Shown here in pieces: positions 34,040 through 43,840 of a stretch of DNA of 64,000 bases. The position numbers were made by a program, and so were the translations under genes. The first letter of the stretch is position 1; each line of letters opens with the position of its first letter. The stretch is from the NCBI RefSeq assembly GCF_900129875.1, contig NZ_FQXC01000002.1, positions 372,001-436,000 on the forward strand, in the 5' to 3' direction. The stretch comes from Marivita hallyeonensis. GTDB lineage: Bacteria > Pseudomonadota > Alphaproteobacteria > Rhodobacterales > Rhodobacteraceae. Below the pieces are notes generated by a model. The model worked only from the letters and a program-made list of their open reading frames with translations, searched no databases and had not been told where the DNA came from.

Positions 34040-34638
34040 AGGCCCTGCCCCGGCTTCACGTCTTTCAGTTCCATCGCCTTTGCCGGATCGCGATACATCT
34101 GCGCGAGGACGTTCTGGCGCTTGACGTCAGAGCGGTGTCGCAGGGTCAGCACGATGGCTCCGATCATCGCGACCAGCAGGATCAGGCCCGCGAGTTGGAA
34201 CAACAGGAAATACTGGTCGTAGAGGATCAGGCCCAGGGCCTCCGTGTTGTGGCGATCCACCGGTGTCACCTGCGCCCGCAATCCTTCGGCGGCGGCGTTC
34301 GATTCCCATGCACCGAAGGCCAGCGCGAATTGCATCAGGATCACCACGCCGATCAGCAAGGCAAGCGGCACGTAGCGCGCCATTTCCGCTTTCAGTTCGG
34401 CGAAATCCACGTCGAGCATCATAACGACGAAGAGGAACAAAACGGCGACGGCGCCCACGTAAACGATCACCAGAAGCATCGCCACGAATTCCGCCCCCAG
34501 AAGCACGAAGAGGCCAGCGGAGGACAGGAACGCAAGGATCAACCAGAGCACGGAATGCACCGGGTTGCGGCTGATGACAGTGAACAGTCCACCTGCGATC
34601 GTGCTCAGGGCGAATAGGTAAAAGGCAAAGACACTCAC
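34036..34638 (-). CDS. nuoJ: NADH-quinone oxidoreductase subunit J
   Basis: NuoJ is a five-helix membrane subunit of complex I that lines the quinone-to-channel relay. The 200 residues show the start [15 protein letters not shown], the [15 protein letters not shown] segment (about 23-37), and [26 protein letters not shown] (starting about 49), with the family's Tyr-Val-Gly pi-bulge helix. The C-terminal tail is soluble. Start GTG at 34638 overlaps the stop of the upstream carboxymuconolactone-type gene (GTGA). The stop overlaps a TTG start of the inserted secreted-protein gene. Confidence 0.96.
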   Translation of the reverse strand: MSVFAFYLFALSTIAGGLFTVISRNPVHSVLWLILAFLSSAGLFVLLGAEFVAMLLVIVYVGAVAVLFLFVVMMLDVDFAELKAEMARYVPLALLIGVVILMQFALAFGAWESNAAAEGLRAQVTPVDRHNTEALGLILYDQYFLLFQLAGLILLVAMIGAIVLTLRHRSDVKRQNVLAQMYRDPAKAMELKDVKPGQGL

Positions 34639-35045
34639 GCGTCGCCCTCCTCTGTATCGTCTTCCATCACCTCGCGCGCCAGTTCCATGGCACGGGTCAT
34701 GGCGGGAATGCCGGCAAACATCGACATCTGTGCGATGGTCTCGGCGATCTCGTCTTTCGTGGCCCCGGCCTCGGTCGCGTGGCGCACGGTCATCCGGAAC
34801 GGCGTTTCCGCCTGCGCGCCCTGCATGGTCATTCCGGCCAACGTCAGCAACAGGCGTGTCTTTGCATCCAGTCCATCCTTGCTGATCCCCTTGCCAAACC
34901 ACATCTCCATGGCGTCCTTCGGCATAGTCGGCCACATCTTCTCGAACCCTTTGGGGTCGAAGGACGTGAGCGCAGGGTTGAAGGCGCGCGCCATCTCCTG
35001 CGCCTGCTGCATCATCAGCTCGAAAGGGGTTTTGGTGTCGGTCAT
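34635..35045 (-). CDS. Carboxymuconolactone decarboxylase-family (AhpD-like) protein between nuoI and nuoJ
   Basis: The 136-residue protein is a helical AhpD/CMD-type domain. The core [18 protein letters not shown] and [25 protein letters not shown] segments (about 54-98; H85 and E88 in the RHATEAG stretch) follow the family pattern, but the Cys-x-x-Cys redox pair of AhpD is absent, so peroxidase function is unlikely. The start at 35045 overlaps the nuoI stop, and its stop overlaps nuoJ's GTG, so it is tightly coupled inside nuo. I recall similar genes at this site in other Rhodobacteraceae. A role in complex I assembly is inference from position only. Confidence 0.82.
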   Translation of the reverse strand: MTDTKTPFELMMQQAQEMARAFNPALTSFDPKGFEKMWPTMPKDAMEMWFGKGISKDGLDAKTRLLLTLAGMTMQGAQAETPFRMTVRHATEAGATKDEIAETIAQMSMFAGIPAMTRAMELAREVMEDDTEEGDA

Positions 35046-35536
35046 CGGTACGGCGCATCCAATTCGAGGTTGCGCGCGATCTCGGCTTCCCAGCGCTCGC
35101 CGTTGTCGAGGAGCTTTTGCTTGTCGTAGTAAAGCTCTTCCCGGGTCTCGGTCGAAAACTCGAAGTTCGGACCTTCGACAATCGCGTCCACCGGGCACGC
35201 CTCCTGGCAGAAGCCGCAGTAGATGCACTTCGTCATGTCGATGTCGTAGCGCGTGGTGCGGCGGGAGCCGTCATCGCGGGGCTCCGCGTCGATGGTGATC
35301 GCCTGCGCGGGGCAGATCGCCTCGCAGAGCTTGCACGCGATGCAGCGCTCTTCGCCATTCGGATAGCGGCGCAGCGCGTGTTCGCCACGGAACCGCGGGG
35401 ACAAAGGCCCCTTCTCGTGCGGGTAGTTGAGCGTGGCCTTGGGCGCGAAGAAATACTTCAGGCCCAATTTCATGCCCTGCCAGAAGTCCTGCAACAGAAA
35501 GTACTTGGCAGCTCGTCCGTAGTCGATATTTGCCAT
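35042..35536 (-). CDS. nuoI: NADH-quinone oxidoreductase subunit I
   Basis: NuoI carries two [4Fe-4S] clusters (N6a and N6b) that pass electrons toward the quinone site. The 164 residues include two C-x2-C-x2-C-x3-C-P motifs, [12 protein letters not shown] (about 64-75) and [12 protein letters not shown] (about 103-114). The N-terminal amphipathic segment ([18 protein letters not shown]) anchors it to the membrane arm. The start at 35536 is at the conserved [10 protein letters not shown]; the frame extension to 35581 lacks support. It overlaps the downstream carboxymuconolactone-type gene by 4 bp. Confidence 0.97.
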   Translation of the reverse strand: MANIDYGRAAKYFLLQDFWQGMKLGLKYFFAPKATLNYPHEKGPLSPRFRGEHALRRYPNGEERCIACKLCEAICPAQAITIDAEPRDDGSRRTTRYDIDMTKCIYCGFCQEACPVDAIVEGPNFEFSTETREELYYDKQKLLDNGERWEAEIARNLELDAPYR

Positions 35537-35547
35537 CTTGTCTCTCC

Positions 35548-36576
35548 TCAGACCCAGCGCGCGAAGGCGCCCCAGAACCATTCGAACTTGGCCGCGAAGG
35601 CCACGAAAACCACCCAGACAAGGCTGAACGGCAGGAACACTTTCCAGCCGATCCGCATCAGCTGGTCATACCGGTAGCGAGGGGTGATAGCCTTCACCAT
35701 CGCGAAGATGAAGAAGAAGAACGCCATCTTGGCCACCATCCAGAGCGCGCCATCGGGCAGACCCGGGATCGGCGATAGCCAGCCGCCGAAGAAAAGCAGG
35801 CTCATCAGCGCGCACATCAGGAAGATCGCGATGTATTCGCCCGCCATGAAAAGCAGGAAGGGCGTGGAGGAATACTCCACCTGGTAGCCCGCAACGAGTT
35901 CGGATTCCGCTTCGGGCAGGTCGAACGGTGGGCGGTTTGTCTCTGCCAACGCGCTGATAAAGAACAGGAAAACCATCGGAAAATGCGGCAACCAGTACCA
36001 GCTGAAGAAGCCGTACGCTCCGTCCTGCGCGTTCACAATGGCGCCGAAGTTCATCGACCCGGTCGAGATGATGATGCCAATGATAATCAGGCCCAGCGAC
36101 ACCTCGTAAGAGATCATCTGCGCCGCCGACCGAAGCGAGCCGAGGAACGGGTATTTCGAGTTAGACGCCCATCCACCCATGATCACGCCATATACTTCGA
36201 GCGAGGACACGGCGAAGACGTAGAGGATGGCCACGTTGATGTCCGCGAGCACCCAACCATCGTTGAAGGGGATCACCGCCCAGGCGATCATCGCGAGGAC
36301 AAAGGACGTCATGGGGGCCAGCATGAACACGGGCTTGTCCGCGCCCGCAGGCACCACGACCTCTTTCACCACGTATTTCAGAGCGTCGGCCACCGTTTGC
36401 AAAAGGCCGTAAGCGCCCACGACGTTCGGCCCGCGCCGCATCTGCACAGCGGCCCAGATTTTGCGGTCGCCGTAGACGAGGAAGAGAAGGCTCACCATGA
36501 CGAAACCCAGTACCGCAAGGCACTGAGCGACGATGATCACGCCGATCCCCAGGGGAGTGGTAAAGAAGTCAGCCAT
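35548..36576 (-). CDS. nuoH: NADH-quinone oxidoreductase subunit H
   Basis: NuoH is the membrane subunit that forms much of the quinone pocket. The 342 residues have eight hydrophobic helices; diagnostic segments are [24 protein letters not shown] (starting about 34), [27 protein letters not shown] (starting about 207, with the glutamate-rich loop) and the C-terminal [12 protein letters not shown] helix. ATG at 36576 gives the usual N-terminus ([10 protein letters not shown]); the longer frame runs into the lipoprotein gene. It is followed by nuoI after 11 bases. Confidence 0.97.
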   Translation of the reverse strand: MADFFTTPLGIGVIIVAQCLAVLGFVMVSLLFLVYGDRKIWAAVQMRRGPNVVGAYGLLQTVADALKYVVKEVVVPAGADKPVFMLAPMTSFVLAMIAWAVIPFNDGWVLADINVAILYVFAVSSLEVYGVIMGGWASNSKYPFLGSLRSAAQMISYEVSLGLIIIGIIISTGSMNFGAIVNAQDGAYGFFSWYWLPHFPMVFLFFISALAETNRPPFDLPEAESELVAGYQVEYSSTPFLLFMAGEYIAIFLMCALMSLLFFGGWLSPIPGLPDGALWMVAKMAFFFFIFAMVKAITPRYRYDQLMRIGWKVFLPFSLVWVVFVAFAAKFEWFWGAFARWV

Positions 36577-36583
36577 CACGTCC

Positions 36584-36985
36584 TCAAACCATCGGTATTC
36601 CGTTTTCAACGCAGGATGCGACCACGACCTCAGCGTCAATGGTCCGCACACCACGGGGCAGCGCCGGCGAGATGGTGTAAACCGCATCTCCCCGCCAGAG
36701 ACCACCCTCTTCGTATACATTTGTGCGCAAATGCCGCGCAAAGCCGAAGCCGCGGATCAGCGTGTACTGCGCCGCAGCGCATTCGGCGTAATCCTCAACG
36801 TCCGTCGGTCCGCGTGCCCCTCGCATCGCGACGTTGAACTGCACGAGATCGCCATCCAGCAAAGTAGTGGTCACGCCCTCGTATGTGGGCGCAAACGGCG
36901 AGTTCGCCGGCTCTGGCGCGTCACATGCCGACAGACTGCCCAGCATGACCAATGCCACCGGAGTTATGCCCGCCGCTTGGCGCAT
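36584..36985 (-). CDS. Small lipoprotein between nuoG and nuoH
   Basis: This 133-residue protein has a lipoprotein signal (residues 1-21, lipobox LGSLSAC with Cys21) and a mature part of about 112 residues with [23 protein letters not shown] (starting about 66) as its most conserved-looking stretch and a second cysteine pair. It should sit on the periplasmic face of a membrane. It is 5 bp after nuoG and 7 bp before nuoH, so it is in the transcript. I recall genes of this kind at this site in Rhodobacteraceae, but no function is known. A role in complex I assembly or quality control is a guess. Confidence 0.78.
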   Translation of the reverse strand: MRQAAGITPVALVMLGSLSACDAPEPANSPFAPTYEGVTTTLLDGDLVQFNVAMRGARGPTDVEDYAECAAAQYTLIRGFGFARHLRTNVYEEGGLWRGDAVYTISPALPRGVRTIDAEVVVASCVENGIPMV

Positions 36986-36990
36986 CCCGC

Positions 36991-39009
36991 TTACTCCGCC
37001 GCGATCTTGGTGTCCTTGCGGGCTTTCATGCCCGCAGAAAGCTCTGCCATCAGTGTGCTGGCGCGCGCGATCGGGTTGGTCAGATAGAAATCCTGTATCG
37101 CGTTGCGGAACTCAGCAGCTCCCAGCTTGCCTGCGGGCTCAGCGCGCCACTCGTTTTCCGGCACGGTGTCGATCTTGGCCAGATGCGGCACATCTTTGAT
37201 GAGCGCCTTGCGCAGTTGCGCCAGGCTGTCAAAGGGCAGTGTCGCGTCCAGTTCCGCCGACAGCGCACGCAGGATGGCCCAATTCTCTTTGGCGTCGCCC
37301 GGCGCAAAGCTGGCCCGCAGGGCGAGTTGCGGACGCCCTTCGGTGTTCACGAAGAGCCCCTGCTCTTCTGTGTACGCCGCTCCCGGCAAGATGATGTCGG
37401 CGCGGTGCGCGCCCCGGTCACCGTGCGACCCCTGGTAGATCACGAAAGGACCGTCGGCGATATCGACCTCATCAGAGCCAAGATTGTAGATCACCTCGGC
37501 CCCATCGATGGTCGTGTCCAGACCGCCATCGGTGGTGCATCCCGCATCCATCGCGCCAACGCGGCCTGCGGCCGTATGCAGAACCATGAACTTCGCGTTG
37601 GAGGCTTCTGCAATCTGCATCGCAGTGCCAAGAACGGCTGCACCGTCCGCTTCGCGCAGGGCGCCTTGCCCGACGATGACGACAGCGTTCTTGTCCTTCA
37701 TGTCACCGAAATCGAGCCCCGCGACGTGCGCCAGCGCAGCGCGATCCGAACCCATGTATTCGTAGTCGTAGGTCAGGTCCGCGGCCTCGCCGACAAGTGC
37801 CACGTCTGCACCCGATGCCCAGGCTTTGCGAATGCGTGCGTTCAGCACCGGCGCTTCGTCACGCGGGTTGGTGCCGATCAGAAGGATCTTCTCTGCGGCG
37901 TCGATATCTTCGATGGAAGCGGTCCCGACATAGCCCGAGCGGTTGCCCGCTGGCAGCTTCGCGCCATCTGTGCGGCATTCGACATGACCACCCTGCCCCT
38001 CGATCAAAAGTTTCAGGGCGTACGCCGCCTCGGTCGGGACAAGGTCGCCAACAAGACCGGCGAGTTTCTTGCCCTTCATCGCCTCAGCGGCCTTGGTCAA
38101 CGCCTCGGACCAGCTTGCCGGGCGCAGTTTGCCGTTCTCCCGTACGTACGGCTTGTCGAGCCGCTGGCGGCGCAGACCGTCCCAGACAAAGCGTGTCTTG
38201 TCGGAAATCCATTCCTCGTTCACGCCGTCATGGTTGCGCGGCAGGAACCGCATGACTTCGCGGCCTTTGGTGTCGACACGAATGTTCGACCCAAGCGCGT
38301 CCATCACGTCGACGGATTCCGTTTTGGTCAATTCCCAGGGACGAGCCGTGAAAGCGTAGGGCTTCGACACCAACGCACCTACCGGGCACAGATCGATGAT
38401 ATTACCCTGCATGTTCGAATTCAGAGTCTCGCCCAGATAACTGGTGATCTCCGCATCTTCACCCCGGCCGGTCTGGCCCATCTGGGTGATGCCCGCGACT
38501 TCGGTCGTGAAGCGCACGCACCGGGTGCAGGAGATACAGCGCGTCATGTGTGTTTCGACAAGCGGGCCAAGGTCCAGGTCCTCGACCGCGCGCTTGGGTT
38601 CGCGGAAGCGGCTGAAATCGACACCATACGCCATCGCCTGATCCTGCAGGTCACATTCGCCGCCCTGATCGCAGATCGGGCAATCCAACGGGTGGTTGAT
38701 GAGCAGAAACTCCATCACCCCTTCGCGGGCCTTCTTCACCATGGGCGAGTTGGTCTTGACCACTGGCGGCTGGCCTTCCGGCCCGGGGCGCAGATCGCGC
38801 ACCTGCATGGCACAGGAGGCGGCAGGCTTGGGTGGTCCGCCAACCACTTCGACAAGGCACATCCGGCAATTGCCCGCGATGGACAACCGTTCGTGGTAAC
38901 AGAAGCGCGGCACCTCGATCCCGGCCTGTTCACAGGCCTGGATCAGTGTCATCGCACCGTCCACTTCGATCTCGTTTCCATCAATGATGATCTTGCGCAA
39001 ATCAGACAT
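36991..39009 (-). CDS. nuoG: NADH-quinone oxidoreductase subunit G
   Basis: NuoG is the large iron-sulfur subunit of the NADH arm. The 672 residues start with a [2Fe-2S] ferredoxin domain ([16 protein letters not shown], about 35-50), then the His-Cys3 cluster region ([17 protein letters not shown], starting near 103) and the 4Fe-4S pair of CISCTRC (about 158-164), followed by a molybdopterin-oxidoreductase-like domain without the metal cofactor. The length of about 670-690 is usual for alphaproteobacteria. The start at 39009 ([11 protein letters not shown]) is chosen; the extension to 39057 has no support. A stem-loop and a 194-bp gap separate it from the upstream DUF5333 gene, so it may have its own promoter. 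Confidence 0.97.
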   Translation of the reverse strand: MSDLRKIIIDGNEIEVDGAMTLIQACEQAGIEVPRFCYHERLSIAGNCRMCLVEVVGGPPKPAASCAMQVRDLRPGPEGQPPVVKTNSPMVKKAREGVMEFLLINHPLDCPICDQGGECDLQDQAMAYGVDFSRFREPKRAVEDLDLGPLVETHMTRCISCTRCVRFTTEVAGITQMGQTGRGEDAEITSYLGETLNSNMQGNIIDLCPVGALVSKPYAFTARPWELTKTESVDVMDALGSNIRVDTKGREVMRFLPRNHDGVNEEWISDKTRFVWDGLRRQRLDKPYVRENGKLRPASWSEALTKAAEAMKGKKLAGLVGDLVPTEAAYALKLLIEGQGGHVECRTDGAKLPAGNRSGYVGTASIEDIDAAEKILLIGTNPRDEAPVLNARIRKAWASGADVALVGEAADLTYDYEYMGSDRAALAHVAGLDFGDMKDKNAVVIVGQGALREADGAAVLGTAMQIAEASNAKFMVLHTAAGRVGAMDAGCTTDGGLDTTIDGAEVIYNLGSDEVDIADGPFVIYQGSHGDRGAHRADIILPGAAYTEEQGLFVNTEGRPQLALRASFAPGDAKENWAILRALSAELDATLPFDSLAQLRKALIKDVPHLAKIDTVPENEWRAEPAGKLGAAEFRNAIQDFYLTNPIARASTLMAELSAGMKARKDTKIAAE

Positions 39010-39146
39010 GCCCGGCCCTTTGTTCCCATTTGGCTGGCGCAGTCGATGCCTTGGCAAATCGGCTATCGGCTAACGTCGCTGCGTTCTAGCGCGACTGACC
39101 GGAATAGGCCAGATGCAGAGGCAAAAAGAAACCGGGCAAAATCGAC

Positions 39147-39174
39147 GCGCCCCCCTGACGCAGGGGCACCGCGC
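39147..39174. terminator. Stem-loop between DUF5333 gene and nuoG
   Basis: CCCCTG (39152-39157) and CAGGGG (39161-39166) close a three-base loop, with flanking GCGC arms at 39147-39150 and 39171-39174. On the - strand it is followed by T-rich sequence with GATTTTG and TTTCTTTTT further on. It could weaken read-through into nuoG. Confidence 0.45.
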
Positions 39175-39203
39175 AAAAGACCGCCAGAGCGAGGATTGTC
39201 GTT

Positions 39204-39599
39204 TTATTTCAGGAGCTGACCGATCTTGGTCTGGGACTGGATCTGCGCCTTTCCAAAGCGGCACAACGCCGCCTTGTCATCGACCGCGACCCCCTGCGCC
39301 GCGAGGAAGCTTTCGGCCTTGGCGCGCATCCGCGCCTTCTCGGATTTTGAGGTCACGTAGTCTTCGACCTCTTCTTCCGAATAACCTTTTTCCCGGGCAA
39401 GCGCCTTCAGGCCAGACAACGTAGAATACGCCCGCATCAGACGCGGACTGATGTCGTCGCAGGATTTCCGGATTTCGTCCGCAATGGCGACCACCATGAT
39501 CGTGTCGTCAATCTCGGCGATGTCACGCAAGGGCGGCTTCGCAGCCGCGCTTGTTGCAGCCAGACCGGCCGCCAAAATCACTGTTGTCAGAAGTCGCAT
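39204..39599 (-). CDS. DUF5333-type secreted protein in the nuo cluster
   Basis: The 131-residue protein has a cleavable signal peptide (MRLLTTVILAAGLAATSAAA, cut before KPPLRD) and a mature helical domain with two cysteines, one in RKSCDDISPRL and one near the end (ALCRFGKAQI). These features and the order of segments fit the DUF5333 family known from Rhodobacteraceae. It should act in the periplasm. ATG at 39599 is preferred over GTG at 39602. It lies between nuoF and nuoG, after a terminator, together with a lipoprotein gene. Function is unknown. Confidence 0.78.
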   Translation of the reverse strand: MRLLTTVILAAGLAATSAAAKPPLRDIAEIDDTIMVVAIADEIRKSCDDISPRLMRAYSTLSGLKALAREKGYSEEEVEDYVTSKSEKARMRAKAESFLAAQGVAVDDKAALCRFGKAQIQSQTKIGQLLK

Positions 39600-39690
39600 C
39601 ACTCAATCCACGCATCACGTGAACCGTATATGGGGAGATTGCGACGTGCTATTCAATAACCAAGGCCAATATGCACAGTATTTCAGCAAG

Positions 39691-40023
39691 TTATGGCTCA
39701 ATACAGCGCCCTGACAAAACAACTTTGTTGTTGTCGATCGTCAAAGCGGCGTCTTCGACATCCGGCCCGTTTGTCCAAGCCACATCCGAGCTGCCCAAGT
39801 ACCGGATGCAGTGTTGGACCACCTGGAATTCGGCAGCCTGTTTAGCACCTTCGATGCTCACCGATGCCGGGCCGCCGCTCGCCACAAACGCCGCCCGGTC
39901 ACCGCGCTCGGACCGCAGATCGCCCGTGAAGCGGGCACCTTCATAGACCACAGTGTCCAATTCGCCCCGACCGCAAGCCACCAAGGCCAGCAGCAAAGCT
40001 CCCGAGATCCAAGCAGATTTCAT
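39691..40023 (-). CDS. Small lipoprotein between nuoF and nuoG
   Basis: The 110-residue protein has a lipoprotein signal (MKSAWISGALLLALVAC, Cys17) and a mature part with two cysteines, one in VVQHCIRYLG and one in SGRCIEP at the C-terminus, which could form a disulfide. A Rossmann-like or enzymatic motif is not visible. It lies just after the intrinsic terminator of nuoF and before the DUF5333 gene, with an 88-bp gap to the latter. No family is recognised. It may be expressed from its own weak promoter or by read-through. Confidence 0.72.
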   Translation of the reverse strand: MKSAWISGALLLALVACGRGELDTVVYEGARFTGDLRSERGDRAAFVASGGPASVSIEGAKQAAEFQVVQHCIRYLGSSDVAWTNGPDVEDAALTIDNNKVVLSGRCIEP

Positions 40024-40110
40024 CGTCGTCCCTTTCGAAAACCTTGCCGTACCATGCGCTTAGTCCTCTATGGCTTGCAAGCCCGCAGCTCTTTGCAGGT
40101 TGTGAACATG

Positions 40111-40136
40111 AAAAAAGGCGCCGTTACGCGCCTTTT
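40111..40136 (-). terminator. Intrinsic terminator after nuoF, inside the nuo cluster
   Basis: On the - strand a 9-bp stem (AAAAGGCGC at 40136-40128, GCGCCTTTT at 40121-40113) closes a six-base loop and continues into TT at 40112-40111, giving six consecutive T residues. It is 42 bases after the nuoF stop. Confidence 0.88.
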
Positions 40137-40177
40137 GACTGGTCCGCACACAACCGCAAGAATTCCGCGAGAAGCGC

Positions 40178-41476
40178 CTATTCCGCCGCAACCGCGCTGA
40201 TGCGCCCGGTCTTTTGCGCCTTGATACGGTCCTCGATCTCGTCGCGGAAGTTCTTGATGAGACCCTGAATCGGCCACGCCGCTGCATCCCCAAGCGCGCA
40301 GATGGTGTGGCCCTCGACTTGCTTGGTCACGTCGAAGAGCATGTCGATCTCCTCGACCTCCGCCTCGCCGCGCACGAGACGGTCCATGACGCGCATCATC
40401 CAGCCGGTGCCTTCGCGGCACGGCGTGCACTGGCCGCAGCTTTCGTGCTTGTAGAACTTCGACAGCCGCCAGATCGCCTTGATGATGTCGGTCGACTGAT
40501 CCATCACGATGACTGCCGCCGTGCCGAGGCCCGAACCCAGCTCGCCGCGCAGGTAATCGAAATCCATGATCGCGTCGCGCATATTCTCGCCAAGCACGCA
40601 AGGAACAGACGATCCGCCGGGGATCACCGCCTTGAGGTTGTCCCAGCCGCCGCGAATGCCGCCGCAATGCTTGTCGATCAGCTCCTCGAACGTGATCGAC
40701 ATCGCCTCTTCAACGACGCACGGGTTGTTCACATGGCCCGAAATCGCAAAGAGTTTGGTGCCCGCGTTGTTCTGACGGCCAAAGCCCGAGAACCATTCGC
40801 CACCCCGCCGCAGAATGGTGGGGACCACGGCAATGGATTCCACGTTGTTCACCGTGGTCGGGCACCCGTACAGACCGGATCCCGCTGGGAATGGCGGCTT
40901 CATGCGCGGCATACCCTTCTTGCCTTCGAGGCTTTCAAGCAGCGCTGTTTCCTCGCCGCAAATGTAAGCGCCTGCACCATGATGCAGGTAGAGGTCGAAA
41001 TCCCAGCCCGATCCGGCGGCGTTTTTGCCCAAAAGGCCTGCATCATAGGCCTCGTCAATGGCGTTCTGCAGCGCTTCCTTCTCGCGGATGTATTCGCCGC
41101 GGATGTAGATGTAGCAGGCATGCGCATTCATCGCGAAACTCGCGATGAGGCAGCCCTCGATCAACGTGTGCGGATCGTGACGCATGATCTCGCGGTCTTT
41201 GCAGGTGCCCGGCTCGGACTCGTCTGCGTTCACCACCAGATAGCTCGGCCGTCCGTCGCTTTCTTTCGGCATGAAGGACCACTTCAGACCGGTCGGGAAA
41301 CCCGCGCCCCCGCGCCCGCGCAGACCGGATTGCTTCATCTCGTCGATGATCCAGTCGCGCCCCTTCTCAATCAGCTTGGCCGTGCCATCCCAGTGGCCGC
41401 GCGCCTGTGCTCCTTTGAGGGTCCGGTCGTGCATCCCGTAGATATTGGTAAAGATCCGGTCCTGATCGCTCAGCAT
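40178..41476 (-). CDS. nuoF: NADH-quinone oxidoreductase subunit F
   Basis: NuoF holds FMN, the NADH site and cluster N3. The 432 residues show [16 protein letters not shown] (about 50-65, NADH/FMN-binding), [13 protein letters not shown] (about 86-98), [17 protein letters not shown] (about 169-185), and the cluster ligands [15 protein letters not shown] (about 344-358) with the distant cysteine in ALGD-x-region ([10 protein letters not shown]; about 393-402). It lies between the DUF5337 gene upstream and a strong terminator downstream. Start ATG at 41476 gives the normal N-terminus. Confidence 0.97.
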   Translation of the reverse strand: MLSDQDRIFTNIYGMHDRTLKGAQARGHWDGTAKLIEKGRDWIIDEMKQSGLRGRGGAGFPTGLKWSFMPKESDGRPSYLVVNADESEPGTCKDREIMRHDPHTLIEGCLIASFAMNAHACYIYIRGEYIREKEALQNAIDEAYDAGLLGKNAAGSGWDFDLYLHHGAGAYICGEETALLESLEGKKGMPRMKPPFPAGSGLYGCPTTVNNVESIAVVPTILRRGGEWFSGFGRQNNAGTKLFAISGHVNNPCVVEEAMSITFEELIDKHCGGIRGGWDNLKAVIPGGSSVPCVLGENMRDAIMDFDYLRGELGSGLGTAAVIVMDQSTDIIKAIWRLSKFYKHESCGQCTPCREGTGWMMRVMDRLVRGEAEVEEIDMLFDVTKQVEGHTICALGDAAAWPIQGLIKNFRDEIEDRIKAQKTGRISAVAAE

Positions 41477-41479
41477 TGT

Positions 41480-41698
41480 TCAATCCTTGTCATTCCGGCG
41501 TGACCGCCAGAGTTGGTAGGTCATCCAAAGCGCCCCGCCAAAGCCCGCCAACACGAGCAGATCAAAGAACGCCCGGGTCCGCTGGCTCCAGCCGTATTCG
41601 GACCCGATGGCTGTGATCAAAATCCAGAAGAGGCCTATCCCCGCGATGATCAGCGCGATGCGCCGTCCCCGGCGCGCCTCTTCCGAATTTCGATCCAT
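41480..41698 (-). CDS. DUF5337-type two-helix membrane protein
   Basis: The 72-residue protein has two hydrophobic segments (about residues 13-29 and 43-60), an N-terminal Arg/Glu-rich start (RNSEEARRGRR) and a charged C-terminus (SRRNDKD). This layout fits DUF5337, a family found in the nuo clusters of Rhodobacteraceae. It ends 3 bases before nuoF and begins 17 bases after the helix-hairpin-helix gene, so it is co-transcribed. Function is unknown; a membrane accessory of complex I is possible. Confidence 0.82.
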   Translation of the reverse strand: MDRNSEEARRGRRIALIIAGIGLFWILITAIGSEYGWSQRTRAFFDLLVLAGFGGALWMTYQLWRSRRNDKD

Positions 41699-41714
41699 AT
41701 GGTCGTCTCAACCC

Positions 41715-42539
41715 CTAGTACACGCCACCTTTGTCAACGCGCTTGGAGAATTCGGTTTCCCCACCAGAGGCCAGAATTTTAGCTTGTTCCACCCAGTTGT
41801 CACGGGTCACGCGGCCCTTGAACCCTTCAAGGTTGGCGTTGACCCACGCCACCTCATCCGCCGTCCAATTGGCAATCTGGTCGAAGTGGTAGAACCCCAT
41901 GGAGTTCAGGAGCTTTTCAAGCTTCGGGCCGACACCCTTGATTTCCTTGAGGTTGTCCGCACCACCCTCGCGGGCTTCGGACAAGGTCGCAGGTTTCGTG
42001 CCTTCGTCTGCGCCTTCTGCCTTGCCGTCGCCATCGTAATCCGGTGTCGAGGCGGTCGAGGCGGCCGCAGCAGGTGCCGCAACGGACGTTGCCGCCGCCG
42101 CGCCGCCTTCGTATTTCCATTCACCCTTGCGCGACGCCAAGTCCGCTTGTCCGGGCAGAGGTGTCGATGCCTTTACGGCAGTCTTCGTCGCGCTGGCAGG
42201 CGATGTGGCCTCGGACGCGGTCGGGGCAGGATCGGCTTGCGGAGACGGCGCGCTCGGCGCCGGGGCGCTCGGTGCAGCGGCTTTTGGCGCCGGTGCAGAT
42301 GTCTGGCTCGCGTTGCTCGCGTCGATGTTGCCCGGACCCCGTGCTTCCGGCAGGTCACGGCAGAAGAGCCAGCTGAAAACAAGTCCAAGCACCAGGAACG
42401 CGACACCACCCAGGAAGATGGAACCCATCCAACCCGTGCTCCCGAGGACGCGCAGGAGGACAAAGATCAACAGGCCGACGCCTGCGGCCATCGCCCATGA
42501 TCCCAGTTGGCAGCTCATGCCGGAATTCTTTTGTTGCAT
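41715..42539 (-). CDS. Membrane protein with C-terminal helix-hairpin-helix (HhH) domain, paralogous to the NuoE tail
   Basis: The 274-residue protein has two membrane helices (about 14-30 and 37-58), a long Ala/Pro/Ser-rich low-complexity linker (about 70-185), and a C-terminal domain of about 85 residues starting at [15 protein letters not shown] (from about 193). The GVGPKLE segment is a helix-hairpin-helix of the DUF4332/NuoE-tail kind. This domain is about three-quarters identical by eye to the end of NuoE encoded just upstream, so the two are related by duplication. The soluble domain should lie on the cytoplasmic side, near NuoE. It probably tethers or helps assemble the NADH arm; this is inference. 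Confidence 0.85.
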   Translation of the reverse strand: MQQKNSGMSCQLGSWAMAAGVGLLIFVLLRVLGSTGWMGSIFLGGVAFLVLGLVFSWLFCRDLPEARGPGNIDASNASQTSAPAPKAAAPSAPAPSAPSPQADPAPTASEATSPASATKTAVKASTPLPGQADLASRKGEWKYEGGAAAATSVAAPAAAASTASTPDYDGDGKAEGADEGTKPATLSEAREGGADNLKEIKGVGPKLEKLLNSMGFYHFDQIANWTADEVAWVNANLEGFKGRVTRDNWVEQAKILASGGETEFSKRVDKGGVY

Positions 42540-42570
42540 TCGAAATCTCCCTGTCCGTGTTCAGATGCCC

Positions 42571-43782
42571 TTAATCGTAGACATCACCTGTCTTTACACG
42601 AGAAGAAAACTCCGTCTCGCCGCCCGAGGCAAGTGTCTTGGCCTGTTCCACCCAATTGTCGCGCGAAACCCGGCCTTTGAAACCTTTCAGGTTTTCGTCG
42701 ACCCAGGCCACTTCTTCGGCGGTCCAACCTGCGATCTGATCGAAGTGGTAGAAGCCCAGATCGTTACACAGTTGCTCAAGCTTCGGCCCGACACCCTTGA
42801 TCTGTTTGAGATCGTCAGCGCCGCCATCACGCGGCCCATCCAAGGCTTGCGGCTTAACGCCTGCCGGTGCGTCGGCCACATTCAAGGGCGGTTTTGCGAC
42901 CGCCTCGACACCTTCGGCCTGTCCCGGCGCTTCGGACCGCTTGTCGGACGCATCGCCAATGTCCCGTGGCGCGGCGGCATCGCCCTTGGCACGGCCGCCC
43001 TGCGGTCCGTCAGGACCGGACGGGGGCATCATCGCATCTGGTCCGGGCTTCGGCGGTTGCGCCTTGTTGGCGGCTTTGCCCTGCCACGGTGTGATGAGCG
43101 GGACCTCGGTTCCATCGATGCGCTTCACGGTATCGCCGATATCCGTGGCCAGTTGCACCGACGCGTTATACTGGTGCCGCCCGCTTTCGAAATCGGTGAG
43201 GCTTGTGAGACCTGATTTCGGTTCCGCCGCATAGCGTCCGTTTTGTGGCCCGGGCACCGGCACTTTGCCAGCGGCGAGTTCATCAAGGATCTCGCCAAAC
43301 CGTTTTGCCGTCAGGTCTTCGTAGTAATCCTTGCCGATCTGCGCCATCGGTGCGTTCGCGCATGCGCCGAGGCATTCGACTTCTTCCCAGCTAAGCTTCC
43401 CATCGGCGGACAGCATGTGCGGCTTCGGTGCGATCTTTTCCTTGCAGACCGCGACGAGGTCTTCAGCGCCACAGATCATGCAGGACGTGGTGCCGCAGAT
43501 CTGAATATGCGCAACAGAACCAACGGGTTGCAGCTGAAACATGAAGTAGAATGACGCAACCTCGAGCGCGCGCATGTAGGCCATGCCCAGCATATCCGCG
43601 ATTGTCTCGATAGCCGGACGTGTCAGCCAGCCTTCCTGCTCCTGCGCGCGCCACAGAAGCGGAATGATTGCGCTCGCCTGGCGACCTTCGGGGTACTTCG
43701 TGATCTGCGCGTCTGCCCACGCCTGATTGGCGGGGGTAAAGGCGAAACTGTCGGGTTGCTCGGAATGGAGGCGTCGTAGCAT
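42571..43782 (-). CDS. nuoE: NADH-quinone oxidoreductase subunit E with C-terminal HhH extension
   Basis: NuoE holds the [2Fe-2S] cluster N1a of the NADH arm. The 403-residue protein has the normal subunit in its first half: [11 protein letters not shown] (about 55-65) and cluster ligands in [10 protein letters not shown] (about 78-87; first Cys about 78) and [10 protein letters not shown] (about 119-128). A typical NuoE has about 160-240 residues. The extra 160 residues are a Pro/Gly/Ala-rich linker (about 230-315) and a helix-hairpin-helix domain ([12 protein letters not shown] from about 328). Such tails are known in Rhodobacteraceae NuoE. The last 85 residues are nearly the same as the tail of the next gene product. 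Confidence 0.96.
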   Translation of the reverse strand: MLRRLHSEQPDSFAFTPANQAWADAQITKYPEGRQASAIIPLLWRAQEQEGWLTRPAIETIADMLGMAYMRALEVASFYFMFQLQPVGSVAHIQICGTTSCMICGAEDLVAVCKEKIAPKPHMLSADGKLSWEEVECLGACANAPMAQIGKDYYEDLTAKRFGEILDELAAGKVPVPGPQNGRYAAEPKSGLTSLTDFESGRHQYNASVQLATDIGDTVKRIDGTEVPLITPWQGKAANKAQPPKPGPDAMMPPSGPDGPQGGRAKGDAAAPRDIGDASDKRSEAPGQAEGVEAVAKPPLNVADAPAGVKPQALDGPRDGGADDLKQIKGVGPKLEQLCNDLGFYHFDQIAGWTAEEVAWVDENLKGFKGRVSRDNWVEQAKTLASGGETEFSSRVKTGDVYD

Positions 43783-43840
43783 GGGTCTGGTCCTATTGCG
43801 TCATCGCGCAGTCAGCAGGTCTTCGTGGAGTGCCGTCGCA

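Noticed and set aside
34036-35181. nuoJ extended upstream to give a 381-residue fusion
   Set aside because: The first 180 residues are out-of-frame reading of the carboxymuconolactone-type gene. GTG at 34638, overlapping that gene's stop, restores the normal 200-residue NuoJ.
36952-39219. 755-codon + strand open frame opposite nuoG
   Set aside because: It is the antisense shadow of nuoG. High G+C coding sequence often leaves the reverse frame open, and the translation has no recognisable domain, no good start site and long basic/His-rich stretches.
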